Source of the DNA: Ichthyobacteriaceae bacterium
GTDB taxonomy: Bacteria > Bacteroidota > Bacteroidia > Flavobacteriales > JADGDT01
DNA: 51,159 bases
Reading direction: 5' to 3'
Assembly (NCBI GenBank): GCA_023145615.1
Contig: JAGLDK010000006.1
Span: 1-51,159, forward strand
Shown here in pieces: positions 19,281 through 27,361 of this stretch. Within the stretch, counting starts at the first letter, position 1. Each line of letters begins with the position of its first letter. The notes beneath the pieces are model-generated. The model saw nothing but the letters and a program-made list of their open reading frames with translations. It did no database searches and was not told the origin of the DNA. Position numbers and translations under genes: made by a program.

Positions 19281-19490
19281 TCAGTCAAAATTATTTTTTT
19301 GTTCATAATTATTAGATTTATATTCATTTATTGAAAGTGTCTTTTTTAATTTACAGTTTATAAATTTAACGCCGTAATTTAAATCTAAATTTTTAAATAT
19401 AACAGGAGTTCCGTTTTTATAAAAGTCTTTAAGGAAGTGAACTTAATCTATTTGTTGCATTGTTTTATATATATTGTCTTCCTTGGTAAA
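19281..19490 (-). pseudogene. Degraded coding fragment of unknown family
   Basis: On the minus strand a stretch of about 53 codons (19281-19442) reads as plausible protein ('HFLKDFYKNGTPVIFKNLDL...YGVKFINCKLKKTLSINEY'), preceded in the same frame by an in-frame TAA (19443-19445) and 15 more protein-like codons. There is no start codon and no full domain. I take it to be the remains of a gene; the family is not recognised. It may be chance in AT-rich DNA. Confidence 0.3.
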
Positions 19491-19612
19491 TTATCAATAT
19501 TTTTTTGCTTCGTATCTCAAAAATAGGTGATGATTTTTTTATAGCCAAACACTTCGTAAAGTCTTTTACTTAGTGATTTGGCTTATTTTTTTATGTATTG
19601 ATTTGCGGATTT
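19485..19612. repeat. Intergenic repeat, copy 1 (hairpin element)
   Basis: A ~125-bp block is similar to 35524-35650. Shared order: AAATTATCAAT, a T-run, CTCAAAA.ATAGGT.ATG, AGCCAAA.CAC, an inverted copy ending GTGATTTGGCTT, a T-run, and GATTTAAGGT. In this copy the hairpin (19543-19560 with 19565-19583) is imperfect. Both copies lie upstream of an operator-controlled unit of the uronate locus. Confidence 0.6.
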
Positions 19613-19816
19613 AAGGTAACTACAAATAAAAATGCTTTATAATAATTACTTTAATATTGAAATTAAAGTAATTACACCTTCATTAAATTTGCTTAAAAAG
19701 ATAAAATATTTCAACACACAACTACTGATTACAACATTGTTACACTAATTAATCTCAAACTCAACATAAAAAATATCAATAGATACACTTTACTACATGA
19801 GATTGTAATATTTTTA

Positions 19817-19838
19817 TATATTTGTACAATCGATTGTA
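19817..19838 (+). promoter_or_regulatory. LacI-type operator 1 directly behind a -7 element
   Basis: TATATTTG (19817-19824) matches the -7 consensus TAnnTTTG. It is followed without a gap by the perfect palindrome TACAATCGATTGTA (19825-19838). The central CG and 14-bp symmetry are typical of LacI-family operators. A bound repressor would cover the transcription start. The same palindrome occurs at 24741-24754 and its core at 36071-36080. Confidence 0.85.
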
Positions 19839-19851
19839 TAAAAAAGATACT

Positions 19852-20937
19852 ATGAAAAAAGTAAACTCAATATTATTATCAGTTGCCTTTGTTGCAACTT
19901 TAAGTTCTTGTGAACAAAATATGGATAATCAAAGTGTAGAAGTTTTGAATGAAAATGAAGTTTTAGTGGACAGTAGTTTTTATACACCACAAACAATGTC
20001 GAAAGAGGCACAAGAAATAGTTAGTGAATGGAATATAGTTGACAGAAATAAAAACTCTGGTTTTCCGAAGGCTGATGCTGGTGATAAAGTTTGGTCAGAT
20101 CATCAGGCTAAATTCAATGAAATGGCTATGGAGTGGATTCCTGGTATAATTGAGGATTTAGGTACAACGGTTGATACTATTATGATTAATGGCGTTAGAG
20201 CTATTGATGTAAAACCTAAAAATTATAAAAAATCGGATAAGGTACTTTTATATGTACACGGAGGTGCTTATGTGGTATTTACTGCCGATGTAACTTTGGC
20301 ATCTAGTGCACCATTAGCCGATTTAACTGGTTTGCGTGTTATTTCTTTGGATTATACTTTGGCTCCTCAGGCCGATTTTAAGCAAATAACCGATGAGTTT
20401 ATTAAGTTTTATAAAGGAGTAATGGAAATGGGTTATAAACCCGAAAATATTTCTCTTTATGGCGATAGTGCAGGTGGAGGACTTGCCGCTGGTGGTTTGT
20501 TAAAGGCTAGAGATTTAGGTATTGATATGCCTTCGTCGTTAGTGTTATGGTCTCCTTGGACTGATATTGATGAAGTAGGAGATACTTATTCAACATTAGC
20601 TGATAATGATCCGAACTTGGTTTATAAAGGATTTTTAGACCACTGTGCTTTGGCATATGCAGGATCGAAAGACAACTTTAAAAACCCTTATGTTTCTCCG
20701 GTTTATGGCGATTTCTCGAAAGATTTTCCACCAACATTAATTCAGGTTGGAGGTAAAGAAATATTTTTGAGTAATGCTATAAGAATGCATAGAGTTTTGG
20801 ATAACGAGGATATAGAAGTTAAGCTTGATGTGTACGAAGGTATGTGGCATGTTTTTCAAGGATATTATAAAGTTCCTGAGGCTCAAATAGCACTTAAAAA
20901 TACTAAGAAATTTATGTTCAAACACTTTAATAAGTAG
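19852..20937 (+). CDS. Alpha/beta-hydrolase (HSL/family IV esterase) lipoprotein
   Basis: 361 residues from the ATG at 19852. The frame extends to a TTG at 19822, but that would make the operator coding; the ATG gives a proper lipoprotein signal (VAFVATLSSCEQN, Cys near 20). Esterase marks: oxyanion 'YVHGGAYVVF', nucleophile 'YGDSAGGGLAAGGLL', catalytic Asp in the 'PTLIQVGGKEIFL' region and His in 'YEGMWHVFQGYY'. Likely removes acetyl or other acyl groups from the polysaccharide or its fragments in the periplasm or at the surface. First gene of the first operator-controlled unit; the lyase follows after 19 bp. Confidence 0.88.
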   Translation: MKKVNSILLSVAFVATLSSCEQNMDNQSVEVLNENEVLVDSSFYTPQTMSKEAQEIVSEWNIVDRNKNSGFPKADAGDKVWSDHQAKFNEMAMEWIPGIIEDLGTTVDTIMINGVRAIDVKPKNYKKSDKVLLYVHGGAYVVFTADVTLASSAPLADLTGLRVISLDYTLAPQADFKQITDEFIKFYKGVMEMGYKPENISLYGDSAGGGLAAGGLLKARDLGIDMPSSLVLWSPWTDIDEVGDTYSTLADNDPNLVYKGFLDHCALAYAGSKDNFKNPYVSPVYGDFSKDFPPTLIQVGGKEIFLSNAIRMHRVLDNEDIEVKLDVYEGMWHVFQGYYKVPEAQIALKNTKKFMFKHFNK

Positions 20938-20956
20938 AACCTGAAACACTGAAAAT

Positions 20957-21748
20957 ATGAAAAAGTTTAAATCAATTATTGCTACATTACTATTTGCAAG
21001 TTCATTGTTATCGGCACAAGAAAAAGCTGTTTTCGAACTTGATTTTAAAAAAACTAATACAGGAGAGTTAACTAATGATCAACTTAGTGCTGAAGGCGGA
21101 AAAATACGTTGGGCTCAGTTAAATAACAATGCTAAAATTGTTGATGATGCCGAAAGAGGAAAGGTGTTATCGGTTGAATATCCTAAAGGTTCGGTAGGAC
21201 CACAAACTGGAGGTTCTCAGTTTATTAAAAGTTTAGAGCCTGCAAACGAATACTATCTTGATTATTATATGAAGTTTGATGAAGGATTTGATTTTGTAAG
21301 CGGAGGGAAGCTTCCGGGACTTACAAGTGGTGGTTCAACATACACTGGAGGTAATAATCCTGATAATGGAGAAGGTTGGAGTGCTAGATATATGTGGGTT
21401 AAAAAAGGAGAAATGGTAGTTTATTTTTATTACATGGATAAGGTACACCAATATGGTGATCCTGTAAAAATGAATGTGTTTTTCGAGACCGGTAAATGGT
21501 ACCGACTTACTCAGCGTATTAAGTTAAACGAGGATAATTTACCTAACGGAATTATGCAAGTTTGGGTTGACGGACAAGAGGTTATTAATAATACAAAAAT
21601 ACGTTACCGTTTGTGGGGTAAAGGAATGATTGATACTTTCTATTTCTCAACTTTTCACGGTGGAGCTAGTAAAGAATGGGCTCCTAATAACGATTCGTTT
21701 ACTAGATTTGATAAAATTAGAGTAACTAAAACAAAACCTAATTTTTAA
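20957..21748 (+). CDS. Polysaccharide lyase, PL14/PL20-like jelly roll
   Basis: 263 residues with a signal peptide (about 1-20, ending SLLSAQ), so periplasmic or exported. The beta-jelly-roll core shows the family blocks 'YYLDYYMKFDEGFDFVSGGK' followed by 'LPGLTSGG', 'GWSARYMWVKKGEMVVYFYY', 'GKWYRLTQRIKLNE' and 'YFSTFHGGASKEWAP'. These blocks resemble PL14 alginate/glucuronan lyases and PL20 glucuronan lyases; I cannot assign the family number or the substrate by eye. Lyases of this type cut beside a uronic acid and leave a 4,5-unsaturated uronate at the new non-reducing end, which fits the GH88 enzyme and the kdu genes downstream. Co-transcribed with the esterase; ends at a strong terminator. 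Confidence 0.78.
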   Translation: MKKFKSIIATLLFASSLLSAQEKAVFELDFKKTNTGELTNDQLSAEGGKIRWAQLNNNAKIVDDAERGKVLSVEYPKGSVGPQTGGSQFIKSLEPANEYYLDYYMKFDEGFDFVSGGKLPGLTSGGSTYTGGNNPDNGEGWSARYMWVKKGEMVVYFYYMDKVHQYGDPVKMNVFFETGKWYRLTQRIKLNEDNLPNGIMQVWVDGQEVINNTKIRYRLWGKGMIDTFYFSTFHGGASKEWAPNNDSFTRFDKIRVTKTKPNF

Positions 21749-21784
21749 TTAAATTTATAGGTTGTAATACAGTTATTTTGAAAC

Positions 21785-21823
21785 AAAAAAAGGCTTAAAT
21801 ACTATGTGTTTAAGCCTTTTTTT
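21785..21823 (+). terminator. Intrinsic terminator of the esterase-lyase unit
   Basis: Stem AAAAAAAGGCTTAAAT (21785-21800) with GTTTAAGCCTTTTTTT (21808-21823). Confidence 0.9.
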
Positions 21824-22088
21824 GTGGGTGTATTTTATCACGTTATATCTACTTTTTTTGATATGACGAATAGTATTGGTTTCGAATGCTTTTTTAAAGT
21901 AAATTGATTTAATTCTATTATCAAATATTGATTTTCTTGTTTAAATTTGTAATCAGAAAAAAGAAATTTTATTATTTTAAGTATCAATTATTTTGTTTTT
22001 ATGACGATATAAAAATTCATCTAAAAAATAAATTAATATTCAATTTTCAGTAAAGTATAAAACAAGTAAACTATACAAAATTATAATA

Positions 22089-23606
22089 ATGAAAAAACAA
22101 TCAATAGTATTGGTATTTGCGTTGCTTACATTTTTTGTAAGCTGTAATAATGGAGTTGAAAACTCTAATGCAAAATCGGATTTAAAAGTTGCCAGGATTT
22201 TTGGTAGCAGTATGGTTTTGCAACGTAATACCGAAATTCCGGTTTATGGTACTGCAAATAGTGGTAGCAAAATTCAGGTTGAATTTAATGGTGATAAAGT
22301 TGATGTTGAAACTAAGACTGATGGAAAGTGGAAAGCTAAATTGCCTGTGCAAAAGGCGGGTGGTCCTTACCAATTAACAATTTCGGCTTCCGATACTGTT
22401 GTAAAATATACTGATATTTTGGTGGGAGAAGTTTGGTTGGCATCTGGTCAATCGAATATGCATTTAGATATGAGTAGAACTTTAAACGGAAAGGAAAATG
22501 CTAAGAAAGCTGATAATACTAATATCAGAATTATGTATTTTCAACCTACTTTTCCTACCGGTGCAAATGGAGTTCATACCGACGAGGAAATAGTAAAAAT
22601 TAATAACAATAAGTACTTTAACTATAAAGGTTGGAATAAAGTTGATTCGGTTTCGGTTAAAAATTTCTCGGCTGTGGCTTATTATTTTGCCGAAAAACTT
22701 CAGAAAAACCTAAATGTACCAATTGGAATAATTCATAATGCAGTACCTGGTGCACCTATTGAATCGTGGTTGAATAAGAAAATTATTGATGGCGATAAAT
22801 TGATAAAAGAATATGGCGATAAGCGTTGGAGCGATACTACTGATGTGATGGTTAATATTGGAAAAAATCAGGTTAAAATTAAAAAGAGTGCCGGTTTTAA
22901 ATTAGATTCTACTGCCAACTCTCATTCTTGGATGCCAGCATATAATTACACAAACGGAATAGAACCAATAAAAGATTTCGGAATAGCGGGGGTTATTTGG
23001 TATCAAGGAGAATCGAATGCCGAAGATTTTGATTTTTATCCGCATATGTTTACAAAATTAGTTGATTCGTGGAGAAAGGATTTCAACGATGATTTTCCGT
23101 TTTATTACGTCCAGCTTACTTCTCGAAATGATAGACCAACTTGGCCTGATTTCAGAAATATGCAACGTGTTACATTAAACTCAATTTCTAATTCGGGAAT
23201 GGTTGTAATTTCGGATGTTGGAGATAAAAATGATACTCACGCAAAAAATAAAAAGCCAGTAGGAGAGCGTTTGGCTACTTTGGCATTAGGTAAAGATTAT
23301 AATATTGGAGATAATTACGAATCGCCAATGTTTGATAAAGTTTCAGAAGCATCTAATAATTTAATAATACATTTTAAAGGTAAGTTTAAAGATTTGAAAA
23401 CTTCAGATGGAAAATCTGTTTCAGGATTTGAAGTATCGGAAAATGGAGTTGATTATAAAAATGTTTCTGCTAAAATTAAAGGAAATACAATTGTTATAAA
23501 AAATAACAAAAAATCAAAATATATACGTTATGCATGGAAATCGTACACCGAAGCAAATTTGGTAAGTGGTAGCGGTTTGCCTGTTTCTACCTTTGTTAGT
23601 GAGTAG
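22089..23606 (+). CDS. Sialate O-acetylesterase-like (SASA/SGNH) lipoprotein
   Basis: 505 residues. Lipoprotein signal (VFALLTFFVSCNN, Cys19). SGNH-type esterase of the sialate O-acetylesterase group: 'SMVLQRNTEIPVYGTA' N-terminal beta domain, 'EVWLASGQSNMHLDM' (nucleophile Ser), 'GIIHNAVPGAPIESW', 'GVIWYQGESNAEDFDFYP' (block with conserved Gly/Asn), and 'VVISDVGDKNDTHAKNKKPV' with the catalytic Asp/His. In polysaccharide loci these enzymes remove O-acetyl groups from xylans, pectins and other acetylated glycans, not only sialic acid. It sits between the lyase terminator and the next esterase. A TAAATTTG box at 21942-21949 may be its promoter; no CAATCGATTG operator is present directly upstream. 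Confidence 0.88.
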   Translation: MKKQSIVLVFALLTFFVSCNNGVENSNAKSDLKVARIFGSSMVLQRNTEIPVYGTANSGSKIQVEFNGDKVDVETKTDGKWKAKLPVQKAGGPYQLTISASDTVVKYTDILVGEVWLASGQSNMHLDMSRTLNGKENAKKADNTNIRIMYFQPTFPTGANGVHTDEEIVKINNNKYFNYKGWNKVDSVSVKNFSAVAYYFAEKLQKNLNVPIGIIHNAVPGAPIESWLNKKIIDGDKLIKEYGDKRWSDTTDVMVNIGKNQVKIKKSAGFKLDSTANSHSWMPAYNYTNGIEPIKDFGIAGVIWYQGESNAEDFDFYPHMFTKLVDSWRKDFNDDFPFYYVQLTSRNDRPTWPDFRNMQRVTLNSISNSGMVVISDVGDKNDTHAKNKKPVGERLATLALGKDYNIGDNYESPMFDKVSEASNNLIIHFKGKFKDLKTSDGKSVSGFEVSENGVDYKNVSAKIKGNTIVIKNNKKSKYIRYAWKSYTEANLVSGSGLPVSTFVSE

Positions 23607-23631
23607 GTTATTTAAGCTTAAAAGTTGTTGC

Positions 23632-23662
23632 AAATGGTTAATGTATAATTAACCATTTTTTT
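23632..23662 (+). terminator. Intrinsic terminator after the acetylesterase gene
   Basis: 11-bp stem: AAATGGTTAAT (23632-23642) with ATTAACCATTT (23648-23658), followed by T's. Confidence 0.78.
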
Positions 23663-23695
23663 ATGTGTTGTGTTTTTTAAGATAACAAAAAAAAT

Positions 23696-24517
23696 ATGGA
23701 AGAATTTTGGGGACATAATTTTTATGTTGAAAATAATATAGAGTATACCGAAAATGCAAATGAATTTCAGCAATTAGATTTGTATTTACAGGGAGAGTAT
23801 GTTGGCGAACCATTGTATATAAAAACCAAATTAGAGGTTGTGAAAACATTTGTTTTTTTTCATGGAGGAGGTTGGTCTGTTGGAGATAAAGCTAAAAGCA
23901 TAAATTATTTTTTGCATTTTATACAAAAAGGTTGGCAGGTTATTAGTGTTAATTATACTTTGGCAAACGAAGGAGAAAATGTAAATGTTATACCAAAAGC
24001 GGTAGCCGATGCAATGTTGGCTTATAAGTGGATTGAAACTAATTCAGATAAATATAATATTGATTTAAATAATATTATTGTTGGTGGAGAATCGGCAGGA
24101 GGGCAGTTAGCAATGATTTCTGCCATGAAAAATTTATTGATTACTGATAGTAGTATAAAAATAAAATCGGTAGTTAATTGGTTTGGTGTTATGGATATCG
24201 AAAAGTTTTTTCTGCATATAATGGATGTTCATTTCAATAAAACTTATACTGATAAAGAGAAAGCAGAATTAGTTGATATTTCTAAAAAATATTCTCCAAC
24301 TAATTTTGTCACAAAAAATACACCACCGGTTATTACCATACACGGAAACAACGATACAGTAGTACTTGTTAATCAGGCTAATAATTTTCATGCAAAGCTT
24401 AGTTCTTTAAAAGTAGATAATAAGTTGATTGTTCCTGAATTTGGTAAGCATGCAGGTTTTTCTTCAAAGCAATGGAAAAATGCGTTTAATGAAATATTTA
24501 ATTTCCTGAAGTTTTAG
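23696..24517 (+). CDS. Cytoplasmic alpha/beta-hydrolase (BD-FAE-like esterase)
   Basis: 273 residues with no signal peptide, so probably cytoplasmic. BD-FAE/HSL-like marks: 'FVFFHGGGWSVGDKAKSI' (oxyanion HGGG), nucleophile 'IIVGGESAGGQLAMISAM', 'PPVITIHGNNDTVVLVNQAN' with the catalytic Asp, and His in 'PEFGKHAGFSSKQW'. Proteins of this group remove acetyl or feruloyl groups from oligosaccharides. With the two lipoprotein esterases nearby it suggests that the target glycan is acylated and that some acyl groups survive import. It starts about 35 bp after a terminator. Confidence 0.82.
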   Translation: MEEFWGHNFYVENNIEYTENANEFQQLDLYLQGEYVGEPLYIKTKLEVVKTFVFFHGGGWSVGDKAKSINYFLHFIQKGWQVISVNYTLANEGENVNVIPKAVADAMLAYKWIETNSDKYNIDLNNIIVGGESAGGQLAMISAMKNLLITDSSIKIKSVVNWFGVMDIEKFFLHIMDVHFNKTYTDKEKAELVDISKKYSPTNFVTKNTPPVITIHGNNDTVVLVNQANNFHAKLSSLKVDNKLIVPEFGKHAGFSSKQWKNAFNEIFNFLKF

Positions 24518-24586
24518 TTTTTAATATTTTGCATTGTATCAATGTTATTTGGTTTTATTACTAATGTAGAGTATTTATTATGGTTG

Positions 24587-24620
24587 TTAATGCCGTTAAT
24601 GTAAGTATTAATGGTATTAA
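24587..24620 (+). terminator. Hairpin after the cytoplasmic esterase
   Basis: 14-bp stem TTAATGCCGTTAAT (24587-24600) with ATTAATGGTATTAA (24607-24620), two G-U pairs, no U-tract. It resembles the hairpin at 27269-27320 in sequence (AATGCCGTTA in both). Confidence 0.5.
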
Positions 24621-24732
24621 TTATTATTTCGAAATAAAGTATCGTTTAATTATGGTGTACTTATTACAATATTAAAGTAGTTGTTTTAGCATATTTTATA
24701 TAACATTACTTGTTAAAGTTCTATTTTTTAAC

Positions 24733-24754
24733 TTCATTTGTACAATCGATTGTA
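24733..24754 (+). promoter_or_regulatory. LacI-type operator 2 directly behind a -7-like element
   Basis: TTCATTTG (24733-24740), one base away from TAnnTTTG, is followed without a gap by TACAATCGATTGTA (24741-24754), identical to operator 1. It lies about 110 bp before the GH78 gene and should control the GH78-GH94-transporter unit. Confidence 0.85.
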
Positions 24755-24863
24755 TTATCAAGTAACATGTAGTATTAACTACTTGTGTTTTACATAATTA
24801 GCGTCAATTTTATAAAAGATGCAATTTAAGTATAAAGGAAGATAAAAACAAAATAAACTATAT

Positions 24864-27248
24864 ATGATTACACCAGAATCAAAAGTAAACGTAAACGGAT
24901 CGGGAAAAGATATTGATCTACTTAAATATACATGGAAAGCTCAGTGGATTACTCATCCATCAGAATCGACACTTGATTATGGAGTGTTTCTTTTTCGTAA
25001 TGATTTTAAGCTTGACAATGTTGTAGAGGATTTTACAATATTTGTTTCTGCCGATAACCGTTATAGACTTTTTGTTAATGGTGAAATTGTAAGTTACGGA
25101 CCATCTGCAGGAGATCCATCTCACCAACGTTATGAAACAGTAAACATTGCTGATAAGTTAAAAGTTGGAGATAATGTTATAGCTGCTGAGGTTGTGAACT
25201 TTGGAGAGTACAGAAATGTTTCTCAAATGTCGTTTCAAACAGCATTTATTTTACAAGCCGATAGAGATTTAGATATTGATATAAATACAGGTAGTGCCGA
25301 TTGGAAAGTGGTTAGAAATAATGCTTTTTCTCCGGTAATTATTACAAGCGAGATGATGAATGCATATTATGCTGCCGGACCTTGCGATAAAGTAGATGGA
25401 GAGGTTTATCCATGGGGTTGGAATCAACTTGATTTTAATACCGATGCTTGGTTAAAACCTAAAAGTGCTACTACTGAGTTTGCAGTAGGTAGAGGATTCC
25501 TTTATGGAGGTGCTTGGCATTTGGTGCCTCGTACTCTTCCTTTAATGGAAGAACGTGTTGAGCAGTTTGCTAATGTTGCTCGTTTAACTGGTATGAATAA
25601 TGCTGATGCTTTTGTAAGCGGAAAAGGATCTACAGTAGTTCCTGCTAATTCAAAAGTTAAAATTCTTTTAGATCAAGCACATCACACCACCGGATTTCCT
25701 GAGCTTACTTATAGTAAAGGAAAAGGAAGTAATATTAAAATTACATACGCCGAAGCATTAGAAGCTAAAATTGGTGATGATGAAAAGTTATCGGATGGTA
25801 ACTTAAATCTTGTTGATTTAAAAGGCGATAGAAACGATATTGAAGGTAAATCGATAGTAGGTTATTTTGATGTTTTATTGGCCGATGGTGGAGAAAATAG
25901 ATTTTTTAAACCATTATCGAGAAGAACTTACCGATTTATTGAGGTAGAAATTGAAACTAAAGACGAAGATTTAGTTCTTGAAAAATATCACGGAGTTTAT
26001 ACAGGATATCCTTTCGAGGAAAAAGCAAAAGTAGAAACTGGCGATGCTTCTCTTGATAAAATTTGGGAAGTTTCGTGGAGAACTCTACGTAACTCTGCCG
26101 ATGAAATGTACTACGATTCGTACTACGAAAATTTACAATATATAGGAGATACAAAAATTGCATCATTAATTTCTATTTACGTTTCGGGCGATGATAGATT
26201 AATGCGTAAAGCTATTCAGCAATTCGATGATTCTCGTATTCCTGAAGGTTTAACTCAAAGTCGTTATCCATCAAGTATAGTTCAAATTATACCTCCATTT
26301 TCTTTAATTTGGGTTGATATGATTTACGATTACTTTATGTATCGTAACGATCCTGAATTCTTACGTCAGTTTATTCCTGGTATGAAATCGGTTATTGAGT
26401 GGTTCTCTTCAAGAGTTGATGAAACTGGTATGCTTACCAATCTTAAGTGGTGGAATTTTACCGATTGGACTGCTGAGTTCCCTAGTGGAATACCAGCCGG
26501 TGCCGATGATGGTTATTCTGCAAGTATAGCTTTAAAACTTGTTAAGACATTGCAAAATGCACAAGAGGTTTTAAGTTATTTCAATATGAATCACGAAGTG
26601 CAGATGTATAAAACATTGGCTAATACTGTTAAAACATCGGTATTAAAAAATTGTTATGATACTGAAAAAGGACTTCTTGCTGAAACTCCAGAAAAAACTG
26701 AATTTTCTCAGCACACTAACATTTTAGCAATATTAACCGATACTTTTAAAACTGATGTTCAGGCTGATGTAATGCAAAAGATATTAGATGATAAATCTCT
26801 TTATCAGGCTACAATATATTTCAAGTTTTATACTTTCAGAGCTTTACAAAAAGTAGGTTTTGGAGATAAGTATTTCGATTTGTTAGGTTCTTGGAGAGGA
26901 ATGATTGATAATGGTATGACGACTTATGGTGAAACTGATATCAACCCTCGTTCAGAGTGTCATGCTTGGAGTGCAAGTCCAAACTTTGATTTTATACATA
27001 CAGTTGCAGGAATTTATCCTGGAGAGCACTCGTTTAAATCGGTAATTATTGAGCCAAACTTAGGTAAGCTTAATAAACTTGAAGTTGAATTTCCTCATCC
27101 ACAAGGAATGCTTAAAGTGAAGTTTACTAAAACAGGAGGAAAAATGGACGCTCAAGTTTCAATGCCAGAAGGTGTGAAAGGTGAGTTTAAATGGAATGGA
27201 AAATCTGTTGAGTTAGTTTCAGGAGATCAAGAAGTTTCTATTGGATAG
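24864..27248 (+). CDS. GH78-like alpha-L-rhamnosidase, cytoplasmic
   Basis: 794 residues, no signal peptide. N-terminal beta-sandwich domains (about 20-180; 'AQWITHPSE', 'YRLFVNGEIVSYGPSAGDP'), middle beta domain, the (alpha/alpha)6 catalytic barrel (about 385-700) and a C-terminal beta domain ('PNLGKLNKLEVEFPHPQG'). Catalytic region: 'MYYDSYYENLQYIGDTKIAS', equivalent to the usual DxxxRxExxxWxGD block with the acid Glu retained, and a second Glu in 'PRSECHAWSASP'. GH78 enzymes invert and release L-rhamnose from alpha-linked ends. The absence of a signal peptide, with a transporter two genes later, means it works on imported oligosaccharides. First gene of the second operator-controlled unit. 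A specificity other than rhamnose cannot be excluded in this divergent branch. Confidence 0.85.
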   Translation: MITPESKVNVNGSGKDIDLLKYTWKAQWITHPSESTLDYGVFLFRNDFKLDNVVEDFTIFVSADNRYRLFVNGEIVSYGPSAGDPSHQRYETVNIADKLKVGDNVIAAEVVNFGEYRNVSQMSFQTAFILQADRDLDIDINTGSADWKVVRNNAFSPVIITSEMMNAYYAAGPCDKVDGEVYPWGWNQLDFNTDAWLKPKSATTEFAVGRGFLYGGAWHLVPRTLPLMEERVEQFANVARLTGMNNADAFVSGKGSTVVPANSKVKILLDQAHHTTGFPELTYSKGKGSNIKITYAEALEAKIGDDEKLSDGNLNLVDLKGDRNDIEGKSIVGYFDVLLADGGENRFFKPLSRRTYRFIEVEIETKDEDLVLEKYHGVYTGYPFEEKAKVETGDASLDKIWEVSWRTLRNSADEMYYDSYYENLQYIGDTKIASLISIYVSGDDRLMRKAIQQFDDSRIPEGLTQSRYPSSIVQIIPPFSLIWVDMIYDYFMYRNDPEFLRQFIPGMKSVIEWFSSRVDETGMLTNLKWWNFTDWTAEFPSGIPAGADDGYSASIALKLVKTLQNAQEVLSYFNMNHEVQMYKTLANTVKTSVLKNCYDTEKGLLAETPEKTEFSQHTNILAILTDTFKTDVQADVMQKILDDKSLYQATIYFKFYTFRALQKVGFGDKYFDLLGSWRGMIDNGMTTYGETDINPRSECHAWSASPNFDFIHTVAGIYPGEHSFKSVIIEPNLGKLNKLEVEFPHPQGMLKVKFTKTGGKMDAQVSMPEGVKGEFKWNGKSVELVSGDQEVSIG

Positions 27249-27268
27249 TAAAAAAAGTTATTGAATAG

Positions 27269-27320
27269 TTACTATCGTAAATGCCGTTACTATAATTATT
27301 AACGGTATTTACGATAATAA
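27269..27320 (+). other. Intercistronic hairpin between GH78 and GH94 genes
   Basis: A 21-bp stem (27269-27289 with 27300-27320; core ATCGTAAATGCCGTTA, two G-U pairs) fills most of the gap but is not followed by a U-tract. It is more likely to stabilise one side of the transcript or set different levels for the two enzymes than to end transcription. Confidence 0.6.
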
Positions 27321-27361
27321 CAATTATATAAATAAGAATAAAAATTAAACACACATACAAG

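Noticed and set aside
19822-19851. N-terminal extension of the esterase from a TTG start
   Set aside because: It would place operator 1 inside the coding region and destroy the lipoprotein signal; the ATG at 19852 is clearly better.
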